Shown here in pieces: positions 29,134 through 39,400 of a DNA stretch of 64,000 nt. Source of the DNA: Strigamia acuminata (taxonomy: Eukaryota > Arthropoda > Chilopoda > Geophilomorpha > Linotaeniidae); NCBI GenBank assembly GCA_949358305.1, contig OX442316.1:14136001-14200000 (forward strand). Reading direction: 5' to 3'. The notes under the pieces were generated by a model. It was not told the origin of the DNA, did no database searches, and saw nothing but the letters and a program-made list of their open reading frames with translations. The translations under genes were made by a program, and so were the position numbers. How positions within the stretch are numbered: the stretch's first letter is position 1; each line of letters opens with the position of its first letter.

Positions 29134-30151
29134 TGTCGCGCTCAACTCTAACCGTCGCTAACTCGTGGGTTGATTACTTAATTCGACTAACTCACTACCG
29201 CTTTGCTCAAGCGGTTTACCCAAAGAAATGATTACACAGATATAAAAGGTAAAATATAATATAGATTTATTCTGCGGGGCAATGTACAGATATATCTTAT
29301 ATATATATCTATAAAGGGTAAGTAAAATGTAAATCGGAATGGGTGATGGGAAATGGAAAGGCAAAGGTAAGATGAAAGCTGGCTGGAATCGGCGAGGTCG
29401 TCTGTTGTCTCGTGCGTGTCCAAGATGGCGTCCTCGTTGTAGCAACGTGATGTCGTCTTGGGCCGGCGTGGCAATATGGCGTCCTCGGCTCGTCTCTGGC
29501 TGGTCCTTCGGGCTCACGCTGGTCGGGCGCGAGTGAATGCTTAGTTAAAAGGCTTACTTCGGTCTGTTGTCTAGGTTTTTGTGTGGTGTCCGGCGATCAC
29601 ACAGCGGCGGACTCTTCTGGCTCCCGGCGGTCACACAGCGGCGGGAACGCTCGTCGTGGTTTTACTGCAGTTTAGGCTTGTGCGACCGTTTGTCTGCACA
29701 ACTCGCTAAACTGGAGTGGTTTTTACTATTTCTAGCTGGTGTGCTAAAATAGTGTGGTAATCTTATCTCGCAGGTTACTCTGCGGAGTTTGACACTGACC
29801 AAACGTACTCACGGTAAATTGTCCTTTGTCCTTGGTCAATCCCAGTATATTTACTTGGGCCTGATCTTGTAGGACGACGGGTTTTACGTGTGTTTCTCGT
29901 TTGATGGTTGTGTTGGTTCTGCCCGCTCAGTGCAAGGCACATTCCTTTGCACAAAGCGGGGTTGACAGGTGACCAGAATCACCCAATGGTGGGGTGGACG
30001 AGCCATCCCCACTCCCTCAGGGCAGACGCCTGTCCATTGACTAGATGTCAATGCACTGAGGGAAGGGAGACGCGCTTGCGGCTCCCCTTACACCCGAAAC
30101 GAGGTCACGAGAGAAACTCTTCGTTGACCCCGGTCCAGTCGGGTCACAACA
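29134..30151 (-). repeat. 5' LTR (1018 bp) with core promoter and poly(A) motifs
   Basis: Copy of 16651-17668. On the minus strand TATATAAG (29296-29303) is followed ~25 nt later by AATAAA (29266-29271), consistent with a U3 of about 850 bp and a short R. It supplies the element's promoter and, as an insertion, could drive transcription into TLR-C downstream sequence only through the 3' copy. Confidence 0.9.
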
Positions 30152-30661
30152 GCTTAAATCTAATAGTTGGAGATCGTGTTGATTTTGCACACTCCCTGTG
30201 ATCGATTGTATGCAGTTGTGCGACATTTTTAAACTATTCATGAATTTTTTGGCATTGATGAATATTTTCGATAGATTTAAATGGTTGCTTGTTATTAAGG
30301 GGTCATTGCAAAAATTAGATATGTCATATCGTGAATTAAGGTGTACTAGGTTAGGGATAAACGATTCTAAAAACGTTAATGGTATTGTGTTGTTGAATCC
30401 ATTAAGTGCAGTGTTTATATACCGGCGTCTGTCCCATCTGGATTCGTACGAGAACCATTGAGGAGACCATTCGCTGCACATGACTGAGATAGTGGACGGA
30501 GATTCGGCTTGAAGACACGTGCACGAATTGTCCAAAGAGGCACAATCGGTGCACCAAATTCGAGTAGAACAGTTTACCGAATTGCAATAAACGGGTATTG
30601 TTGAAATTAAGCACGTCGTTATCAATACTGCTGGAAAAAGGTGTTTGGATGTATCCGACAT
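30152..30661 (-). pseudogene. Toll-like receptor TLR-C, 5' part of the split gene
   Basis: 170 codons from the ATG at 30661: signal peptide (about residues 1-27), Cys-rich N-terminus (CTDCASLDNSCTC, SVMCSEWSPQ) and the first LRR, ending at LQLLDLS where the retroelement begins. The frame continues into LTR sequence and stops after ~36 foreign residues. A good acceptor (TTTCCTTTCAG) ends at 30738, so a 76-bp 5' UTR and an upstream exon are likely, as in TLR-A. The N-terminus is more divergent from TLR-A/B than the TIR half. Any product would be a short secreted fragment. Confidence 0.88.
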
Positions 30662-30741
30662 ATTGGTAAGCTTTGTCTAGGCCGAAAACGGTTTGATGAT
30701 ATTTGCATTTGGAAAACAAAACTTGCTTTGGTCTAACCTGA

Positions 30742-31839
30742 AAGGAAAATAATATAGTAAGTGTACCGCAAGGAATTGTTTGTTGTGTTTTTATTGTTAT
30801 TTTAGTTTGCTTTTTAGCAGGCTACTTGTTGTTTGGTAAATTTCTGTCAAGAGATGGTGCTGGTTTTCATTCGCGTTGCAACGATTGTCTTCGAAAGGTC
30901 ATTTGCACTAAACAACCAGTGCAACTGGTTTTGTAAATGTCAAGTTAAACTACACAATTTTCAAGTTTAAAAATAAATTTCTGTGTAAATTTCAGTCTAA
31001 ATTCAAATCTAAATAAATTAGTACATGAAAAACATGTAACAATCAGATTGTTACCAGTATATATAAAAATACTAGATTCTGCACGTGTTATACCGTCATT
31101 AAAAATTGAAGCGACATTCCAAGATGGTGGAAAAATAGTTGGTTTACACGCCAATGTTCGTGTAAAGAAAATTAAAACGTGATTTGCAGGTCGTTTCCTT
31201 TTAACCAATGCAAAAACGAGTGTAAATGTGTTTACATTCGTTTTAATTGACTCTGCGATTGCACTTGGTGTAATAATTTGTTGTTTGTTTGCCATTTTAT
31301 CTCAATTTGCCGCCTCGTACGAAGATGCTCTGTTCGACGTTGATTAAAATCTTTTCTAGTTTTTACCTACCAGAGAAATGTCTTCATTAGGCTGTGTGGG
31401 GTGTTCTGATGTACTCAAACCTCTGTGTCAAAATAAAATGAGTGGTAAATCACGTGAAAAATTCATTTTTCAAAAAAGACATAATTTTATTTCTTCTAAG
31501 AATAAGTGAGCTGGGGTTTCCGTTTCCTCATCCAGGCCAATTTCCGTCAGGAAAAAATGTTTGAAAGAGTTAATTTGACGCACACTGTAGGATATTTGGC
31601 TGGAACAAAGGCACTAACAGTTGTTGCAATCGAAAACGACCGTTTAACTTGTAGTTAAATATCTTTTGTTGTATAAATATTGTGTGCATTTTAAGCAATT
31701 TTTGCCATTTTTCAGACAAATGAAATGTCAAAAAATAAAATTGTATTGTATTGTATTGAATTGTTTGTAAATTACATAATTGGAGATTATATTACATAAA
31801 TTGACTTTTAATGGTTATCAGTTTTCAACAAAGTTTTGA
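30742..31839. other. Intergenic between TLR-C and TLR-D
   Basis: Contains the upstream region of TLR-C and the 3' flank of TLR-D, including the duplicated flank motif at about 31430-31545 (GGTAAATCACGTGAAAAATT; GAGCTGGGGTTTCCG). A 116-codon minus frame starting at ATG 31295 has no recognisable domain and is not accepted as a gene. Confidence 0.5.
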
Positions 31840-34632
31840 TTAGGCTGAGTTTTCATTAAATGCAGCATTCACATAAACCGATTGTCTTTTGGTTGATGCG
31901 AAACGAGTATTTATCGTTCTGGGCATAGATGCTCGTAATTTTCTCCAGAAGTAAGGTTTCTTGGCTTCGACGTATGTTGTCAACGTTATGAATGATTTAA
32001 ATTCCTGATCGACTTTGGACAGGTCAGGAACGTCGTTTGGCACAACTGCGATCACTCGATGCACTTTATCTTTGAGTCCCTGTTGGTAAGCGCTGTCGAA
32101 CTCCAAACGACTCCAATGGCTCTTTAAATAATTGGCAGTCAACACAATGATGGTCCGCCTGCTGCTTTCCACAGATCTGACTATTTGATCGATTATGAAT
32201 TCACCGGCGCGCCAGTCTCGGTTGTGAAGACACAGTTTGTACGACGGAACGCCCGTTTCCAGACCCGGGACGAGAAAGTCCACGATCCAATCTTCGTCCT
32301 CACCACTGTACGAGATGAATGCGTCGTACGTTTTGTCGGCATCGACGTCTTTTTCAGACACAAATCTCAAGCATATTCCTTTTGAGAACATGTAGTACAA
32401 AATTTCCGATTTGTACTTGTTGGAGAGTATGACAATCACACTTAGTAAAATTACAAGCGTTATAACAGGTAGTAAAAGCCAGAACAGATTGAAAGTTTTA
32501 CAAATTTGATCAATATCCGTAAAATTATACATTTTGTTTTCTATTGCACATAACCATTCGTATTTTTCATCAAAATGACGTGATTTAATAATAAATTTAG
32601 TCATTTCGCAGTCGCATTGCCACGGATTATTTGCTAATCTGATTTCAGACAAATGAGACAAACTCGTAATTATCGCATCAAATTCTGTAAGGGAATTGTT
32701 GTTTAAGTAAAGAGTGGACAAGCTTGGTGAAATGGTCATGTTTGTTAGTGATTTCAAATGATTATAAGACAGGTCTAACATTGTTATTTGCGACCAAATT
32801 GGATCATCTTTCTGTGGTAATGACGAGATTTTATTTTGGGTTAAATTTAAGTGAATGGCAACTGATGAGTCGTAAGAATGTATATTCGGGAAATTAGTCA
32901 AGTTGGAATTATTGCATTTAATCGACACGTAGGGAAGGTTATCAAGATCATCAACACTACAGTGACAACTAGCTGGACAGTTTTTGGGATACTCACAAAA
33001 TAAATCGTAATCTATTCTGTTCAGCGATACACCGCACATTTCAGGTGGGTATGAACAGAAATTATTTTCTGTATTAAAAGTGAATGTTGCATTCTGATTG
33101 CGCAGATACTTGATGAATTCGTTTAACCTGCAGTCACACACGAATGGATTGTGAGACAAATCAAAATTGATTAATTTTGTCTTATATTTGTATGTAATTT
33201 CAAAAACGGTTAAATTTATGTGAGCAATTTTGTTGTGGCTCAAAATTACTTGGGAAACGTTTTGAAATGTTGTCAGATCAGTTTCATTTAATTTGTTAAT
33301 GTTATTGAATGAAATATTAATGAGGTTGGTTACGCCATCAAACATGCCATATTGAATCTCATTTAAACAGCAATTAGAACATTTATAGTTTTTGACATAT
33401 TGGTCAGGATGTTTCAAATTAGGAGGAACATCGTAGTGTTCCACACAGTTGTTTGACATATCTAGCGTGTCAGCATTCTGCACGTAACTTGTCGGCGGTA
33501 TTGCTATAACACTAAATTTATTATTTCTAAGATCATAATTAATGGCAGAATCAGAACTTGTTAATAATTTTTGCATTTTGAAAATCGAATTATTCGCTAG
33601 TATTAGCTCTCTAAAATTTTTGCATTGTTCAAGGTTATAAAGGTTAACGGAAGTAATGTCATTCGAATCAAGGCGTAGCACTTCCAGGTTTCGTAAAGTA
33701 TGGAATGTAAAAGTTACCTCTTTAAGTGAGTTGTGGCTGAAATTAATTTCCGCTAGTGTTTTTGAACTCCGAAATAGGAATATATCTATTTGGTTGAGTT
33801 TATTATTGCTGACGTCAAATTTTTTTAACACTAGGCTTTGGGACAGAAATGAACTGGGTATAGACGAGATGGAGTTGTGAGATAAGTCCAGTATTTCTAA
33901 AAATCTCAAGTCCCTCAATAAATCGTCTGGTAAAGAATTTAAATTATTATGCGATAAATCGAGCTGCACAAGATCTATTGTTTCGTTGAAATCTGTTCTT
34001 GAAATGATGCTGATATTGTTGTGACTGAGATAGTATTCTTTTAGTGAGTATAAGCTATCTGAGAACCTTGGAATTTCAGTGAATTTGTTAAAACTAAAAT
34101 CTAATACTCTTAGTTCGTAATTTTCATCGCTGCCATGAGTAATCGACTGTAAACAGTTGTTGCGCATTTTTAATGTCATAGAATAAAAATGTCTGGTTAC
34201 GATAAATAATTTAGATAGTTTAATGTGATTAATTGTTGTCAACGGATCGATGCAAAAATTAGATATCTCAACCAACCATTCGTATGTAACAAGGTGTATA
34301 ACTTGTGGTATAAACCATTCCAGTAATTCGATTGGCGCATCGCTTTTGAGTCCATCAACTATCATTCGTGTATAGAGATGTCTGTTCACTTTTCTTTCAT
34401 AGAGAAACGGTTGAGGTGACCATTTGCTACACACAATTGAAACAAATCGGGCAGGTCTTGGGATTAGAGCAGTGCATGTGCACGAGTCGTCCAACGCCTT
34501 ACAGGCAGATATCTCATTATCACAGCCAATTGTATATGAACAGTTATCCAATTGACAATAAGCAGGCATTGATGAAATGAGACATATCCAAATACAAAGC
34601 GCTGACGAAATGTTTTTGGACATATGTAACAT
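31840..34632 (-). CDS. Toll-like receptor TLR-D (930 aa)
   Basis: Full-length Toll receptor. The ATG at 34632 is chosen for its ACC context; ATG 34623 aligns with the starts of the paralogues, and an upstream extension to 34665 has only TTG. Signal peptide (SALCIWICLISSMPAYC), Cys-rich N-terminus (CKALDDSCTC), LRR block, LRRCT1 (VCDCRLNEF), LRRNT2 (CPASCHC), second LRRs, LRRCT2 (WQCDCEMTK), membrane span and TIR (YDAFISYS, LCLHNRDWRAGE, final FW). Predicted innate-immune membrane receptor acting through TIR adaptors. The ectodomain is closest to TLR-C, but the membrane segment (KTFNLFWLLLP onward) is almost that of TLR-B, suggesting conversion between copies. It is the outermost receptor, next to the satellite. 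Confidence 0.93.
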   Translation of the reverse strand: MLHMSKNISSALCIWICLISSMPAYCQLDNCSYTIGCDNEISACKALDDSCTCTALIPRPARFVSIVCSKWSPQPFLYERKVNRHLYTRMIVDGLKSDAPIELLEWFIPQVIHLVTYEWLVEISNFCIDPLTTINHIKLSKLFIVTRHFYSMTLKMRNNCLQSITHGSDENYELRVLDFSFNKFTEIPRFSDSLYSLKEYYLSHNNISIISRTDFNETIDLVQLDLSHNNLNSLPDDLLRDLRFLEILDLSHNSISSIPSSFLSQSLVLKKFDVSNNKLNQIDIFLFRSSKTLAEINFSHNSLKEVTFTFHTLRNLEVLRLDSNDITSVNLYNLEQCKNFRELILANNSIFKMQKLLTSSDSAINYDLRNNKFSVIAIPPTSYVQNADTLDMSNNCVEHYDVPPNLKHPDQYVKNYKCSNCCLNEIQYGMFDGVTNLINISFNNINKLNETDLTTFQNVSQVILSHNKIAHINLTVFEITYKYKTKLINFDLSHNPFVCDCRLNEFIKYLRNQNATFTFNTENNFCSYPPEMCGVSLNRIDYDLFCEYPKNCPASCHCSVDDLDNLPYVSIKCNNSNLTNFPNIHSYDSSVAIHLNLTQNKISSLPQKDDPIWSQITMLDLSYNHLKSLTNMTISPSLSTLYLNNNSLTEFDAIITSLSHLSEIRLANNPWQCDCEMTKFIIKSRHFDEKYEWLCAIENKMYNFTDIDQICKTFNLFWLLLPVITLVILLSVIVILSNKYKSEILYYMFSKGICLRFVSEKDVDADKTYDAFISYSGEDEDWIVDFLVPGLETGVPSYKLCLHNRDWRAGEFIIDQIVRSVESSRRTIIVLTANYLKSHWSRLEFDSAYQQGLKDKVHRVIAVVPNDVPDLSKVDQEFKSFITLTTYVEAKKPYFWRKLRASMPRTINTRFASTKRQSVYVNAAFNENSA

Positions 34633-34713
34633 GGTGAAGTCCGTTTGAGGATTTGAGTGTTGCAACTATCTTCTCATAAATACACATTATTAAATTATTG
34701 ACCACTGAATTAT

Positions 34714-34720
34714 TTATATA
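34714..34720 (-). promoter_or_regulatory. Candidate TATA box of TLR-D
   Basis: TATATAA on the minus strand about 82 bp before the TLR-D ATG. No upstream exon signals were recognised for this gene, so direct transcription from here is possible. Confidence 0.35.
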
Positions 34721-34769
34721 AAAAATGCCTGCGCGTAGGAATGTTATATTGCATAATGGATGCATAATA

Positions 34770-35268
34770 CAGGGTGTTTACAAAGTCTTTAGGCAATTTT
34801 AATTTTTTTTTAGATGTTATCATTAGGTGGTAACAAGATAATTCTTGCACATTAATGTGTTATTGGTAAAGTTTTTATTAATATGTTGCTTGTTTCGGAG
34901 ATGAAAAAAGAAAAAAAGCAAAAGGAGACTACTAAAATGGCTACTCCACAGGAAACAGCAATTCACAAAGTTGTCCATCTAAGAACTTGAAGTGGCCCGA
35001 TTCCCTGGCCTCCTCATTCCCCAGACATAACACCCCTGGAGTTCTTCTTGTGGGGTTATACGAAAGACATCGTGTACCGTACTAAAGTAAGGGATTTAAA
35101 TTAGCAAAGAATAACAGCCACCACTAAGACCATTGATGAAGAAGGACAAAACATCTATACAACAAATGTACTGTACTAACTACGGGTATTTCAAAAGTAT
35201 GCTTATCTGATTTTTGTTGTAATTTTACTAAATTGTTCAAATTGTCTAAACACTTTGTGTACACTCTG
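34770..35268 (+). mobile_element. Degenerate mariner-like transposon relic
   Basis: Ends CAGGGTGTTTACAAAGTCTT and AAACACTTTGTGTACACTCTG form imperfect inverted repeats, with TA on the left only. A plus-strand stretch translates to WPPHSPDITPLEFFLWGY then TKDIVYRTKVRDLN and a stop. This resembles the last catalytic-aspartate region of mariner-type transposases. Most of the transposase is deleted and several stops occur, so it is inactive. Confidence 0.68.
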
Positions 35269-35269
35269 T

Positions 35270-36453
35270 GGTTCATGCGATTATTTATATGGCATTTGCT
35301 GTGAGTATTTTGTGTTAGGATTACCGGTACATACCTGTCTTGATTATGATGGATTCAGGGGTATAATGCATTTATTGCACAGTTTAGAAAAAAACTTGTT
35401 ACGCTGACGTACCTCTTACGATATAATCCATACAATTCAGAGGCGTGCAGTGAATAAGAGTCGTATAAATGTGGCAATATGTAATGAATTTTAGCACTAT
35501 TAAAATAATAAACTTGCCAAACATGAGTCCATTTTGTTGTGTCCTTGAATTGTTTCTAGATGCACAAATGTTGAAACCACTTTTGTCAAGTCATGCATGT
35601 GTTGAAATCAACAGAATAAAAGTATGCATTCTTCCAGAATGCTTGGAGTGTGATGTGAGGAGCAAACACGTAAACAACTACACATGTTGAAACTCACAAG
35701 TCAGACTAAGAATGACATGAATCTTTAATTCTGACAATTAACATACAATGATATAAAACTCCATCTGTAGATAAAATCTTAAATTAACAAAAACAAAACA
35801 ATGAGGAAATGCCATGTTAAAACAATATGGAGCATACAAACCAGTCAACATTCGGACTTGAAAGATAAACACTTGATATACGCTTAATTCATTCATTTTG
35901 TAATAAAAAAAAACACAACGATATTTCACAAGCTTTGCAAAAGAAAACATACACCAAAAATGTTTTTAAGTAATAACATTATTTAGTATTTAAGTATTTA
36001 ATAACACTTGGCCAAACTAGTCAAACTTCCTACGTTGAGATAAGTTTAACAGGAGAAAATAGTGAACTGTGTAACTGAGATAAGGTAAAAATGGAGGCGC
36101 TTGTTTTATCAAAACATGAACATTTATTGGTTGGACATATAATTACAATATCAGGCGCTAAAACGGAGCGGGCGCTTGAATGAACCCGGGCGTTTAGCCG
36201 GGGCGGTACGCTAAGTAATTATGATAACCAATTTGTGTAAATAAAATTGTATAAACATTACGGTCGACATTTGACCAAATTAATATAATTCTTTAAACTA
36301 TACAATCTTGTGGCTGAAACCCTAAAGAATTATGTCCGGTTCGCGGTTTCTCGGTCAAGAGAAGAGTGAGTCATTCTCCTAACTGTAGAAAGATGTCATC
36401 TGAATTTGGTTAGATATGGCTTCGGACTCTGGTTTGAATCTGCTGTAATGCAG
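35270..36453. other. Spacer between mariner relic and satellite
   Basis: Mostly AT-rich with no supported gene. A GC-richer patch at about 36150-36215 (GAGCGGGCGCTTGAATG, AACCCGGGCGTTTAGCC) stands out but matches nothing I recognise. Confidence 0.45.
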
Positions 36454-39400
36454 AGGTTTCCTGTGTATGGTTTTCTTTTTATGGGTGTTTGAAGTCGGGT
36501 GCGATTTCGGAAAAATTTGAAAAGTTCGAAAAAGGTTGCAGTGTTTGTGAGTATGTAACTCAAGTATCTGAAGGTGCGAGGTGCTGAAACTTGGTGAGTG
36601 TCTTAGGGATGAGTCAAGGAAGTGCCAAAATAAGTTTGGGAGGTTTCCTGTGTATGGTTTTCTTTTTATGGGTGTTTGAAGTCGGGTGCGATTTCGGGAA
36701 AAGGTGCTATGTTTGTGAGTGTGTAACTCAAGTATCTGAAGGTGCGAGGTCCTGAAACTTGGTGAGTGTCTTAGGGATGAGTCAAGGAAGTGCCAAAAAA
36801 AGTTTGGGAGGTTTCCTGTGTATGGTTTTCTTTTTATGGGTGTTTGAAGTCGGGTGCGATTTCGGAAAAATTTGAAAAGTTCGAAAAAGGTTGCAGTGTT
36901 TGTGAGTATGTAACTCAAGTATCTGAAGGTGCGAGGTGCTGAAACTTGGTGAGTGTCTTAGGGATGAGTCAAGGAAGTGCCAAAAAAAGTTTGGGAGGTT
37001 TCCTGTGTATGGTTTTCTTTTTATGGGTGTTTGAAGTCGGGTGCGATTTCGGAAAAATTTGAAATGTTTGGGAGTGTGTAACTCAATTATCTAAAGGTGC
37101 GAGGTGCTGAAACTTGGTGAGTGTCTTAGGGATGAGTCAAGGAAGTGCCAAAAAAAGTTTGGGAGGTTTCCTGTGTATGGTTTTCTTTTTATGGGTGTTT
37201 GAAGTCGGGTGCGATTTCGGGAAAAGGTGCTATGTTTGTGAGTGTGTAACTCAAGTATCTGAAGGTGCGAGGTCCTGAAACTTGGTGAGTGTCTTAGGGA
37301 TGAGTCAAGGAAGTGCCAAAAAAAGTTTGGGAAGTTTCCTGTGTATGGTTTTCCTCTTATGGGTGTTTGAAGTCGGGTGCGATTTCGGAAAAATTTGAAA
37401 AGTTCGAAAAAGGTTGCAGTGTTTGTGAGTATGTAACTCAAGTATCTGAAGGTGCGAGGTGCTGAAACTTGGTGAGTGTCTTAGGGATGAGTCAAGGAAG
37501 TGCCAAACAAAGTTTGGGAGGTTTCCTGTGTATGGTTTTCTTTTTATGGGTGTTTGAAGTCGGGTGAGATTTCGGAAAAATTTGAAAAGTTCGAAAAAGG
37601 TTACAGTGTTTGTGAGTATGTAACTCTATTATCTGAAGGTGCGAGGTGCTGAAACTTGGTGAGTGTCTTAGGGATGAGTCAAGGAAGTGCGAAAAAAGGT
37701 TTGGGAGGTTTCCTGTGTATGGTTTTCTTTTTATAGGTGTTTGAAGTCGGGTGCGATTTCGGAAAAATTTGAAAAGTTCGAAAAAGGTTGCAGTGTTTGT
37801 GAGTATGTAACTCAAGTATCTGCAGGTGCGAGGTGCTGAAACTTGGTGAGTGTCTTAGGGATGAGTCAAGGAAGTGCCAAAATAAGTTTGGGAGGTTTCC
37901 TGTGTATGGTTTTCTTTTTATGGGTGTTTGAAGTCAGGTGCGATTTCGGATAAATTTGAAAAGTTCGAAAAAGGTTGCAGTGTTTGTGAGTATGTAACTC
38001 AAGTATCTGAAGGTGTGAGGTGCTGAAACTTGGTGAGTGTCTTAGGGATGAGTCAAGGAAGTGCCAAAAAAGTTTGGGAGGTTTCCTGTGTATGGTTTTC
38101 TTTTTATGGGTGTTTGAAGTCGGGTGCGATTTCGGGAAAAGGTGCTATGTTTGTGAGTGTGTAACTCAAGTATCTGAAGGTGCGAGGTGCTGAAACTTGG
38201 TGAGTGTCTTAGGGATGAGTCAAGGAAGTGCCAAAATAAGTTTGGGAGGTTTCCTGTGTATGGTTTTCTTTTTATGGGTGTTTGAAGTCGGGTGCGATTT
38301 CGGGAAAAGGTGCTATGTTTGTGAGTGTGTAACTCAAGTATCTGAAGGTGCGAGGTGCTGAAACTTGGTGAGTGTCTTAGGGATGAGTCAAGGAAGTGCC
38401 AAAAAAGTTTGGGAGGTTTCCTGTGTATGGTTTTCTTTTTATGGGTGTTTGAAGTCGGGTGCGATTTCGGGAAAAGGTGCTATGTTTGTGAGTGTGTAAC
38501 TCAAGTATCTGAAGGTGCGAGGTGCTGAAACTTGGTGAGTGTCTTAGGGATGAGTCAAGGAAGTGCCAAAAAAGTTTGGGAGGTTTCCTGTGTATGGTTT
38601 TCTTTTTATGGGTGTTTGAAGTCGGGTGCGATTTCGGGAAAAGGTGCTATGTTTGTGAGTGTGTAACTCAAGTATCTGAAGGTGCGAGGTGCTGAAACTT
38701 GGTGAGTGTCTTAGGGATGAGTCAAGGAAGTGCCAAAATAAGTTTGGGAGGTTTCCTGTGTATGGTTTTCTTTTTATGGGTGTTTGAAGTCGGGTGCGAT
38801 TTCGGGAAAAGGTGCTATGTTTGTGAGTGTGTAACTCAAGTATCTGAAGGTGCGAGGTGCTGAAACTTGGTGAGTGTCTTAGGGATGAGTCAAGGAAGTG
38901 CCAAAAAAGTTTGGGAGGTTTCCTGTGTATGGTTTTCTTTTTATGGGTGTTTGAAGTCGGGTGCGATTTCGGGAAAAGGTGCTATGTTTGTGAGTGTGTA
39001 ACTCAAGTATCTGAAGGTGCGAGGTGCTGAAACTTGGTGAGTGTCTTAGGGATGAGTCAAGGAAGTGCCAAAAAAGTTTGGGAGGTTTCCTGTGTATGGT
39101 TTTCTTTTTATGGGTGTTTGAAGTCGGGTGCGATTTCGGGAAAAGGTGCTATGTTTGTGAGTGTGTAACTCAAGTATCTGAAGGTGCGAGGTGCTGAAAC
39201 TTGGTGAGTGTCTTAGGGATGAGTCAAGGAAGTGCCAAAAAAGTTTGGGAGGTTTCCTGTGTATGGTTTTCTTTTTATGGGTGTTTGAAGTCGGGTGCGA
39301 TTTCGGGAAAAGGTGCTATGTTTGTGAGTGTGTAACTCAAGTATCTGAAGGTGCGAGGTGCTGAAACTTGGTGAGTGTCTTAGGGATGAGTCAAGGAAGT

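Larger units (their letters stand above)
16651..30151 (-). mobile_element. Full-length Ty3/Gypsy LTR retrotransposon, 13.5 kb, inserted in TLR-C
   Basis: Complete element on the minus strand. Order: 5' LTR 29134-30151, PBS 29114-29131, gag 25978-29061, pol 21884-25954, ~1.4-kb spacer, ORF3 17705-20470, PPT 17669-17679, 3' LTR 16651-17668. The flanking TSD is GCTT (16647-16650 and 30152-30155). Domain order in pol (protease, RT, RNase H, integrase) and a GPY/F-like end place it in Ty3/Gypsy. The LTRs are the same length with no mismatch found by eye, and all three ORFs are open, so insertion is very recent and the element may be competent. It is clearly more GC-rich than the host DNA. At 13.5 kb it is long for the group, owing to the extended gag and ORF3. 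Confidence 0.95.

Noticed and set aside
16646-30155. 5-bp target duplication AGCTT for the Gypsy element
   Set aside because: The A is also the last base of the LTR (present at the inner end of the other LTR, 17668), so the duplication is GCTT.
30945-31295. 116-codon ATG-started minus frame between TLR-C and TLR-D
   Set aside because: No recognisable domain, splice context or paralogue; AT-rich DNA can yield such a frame by chance.
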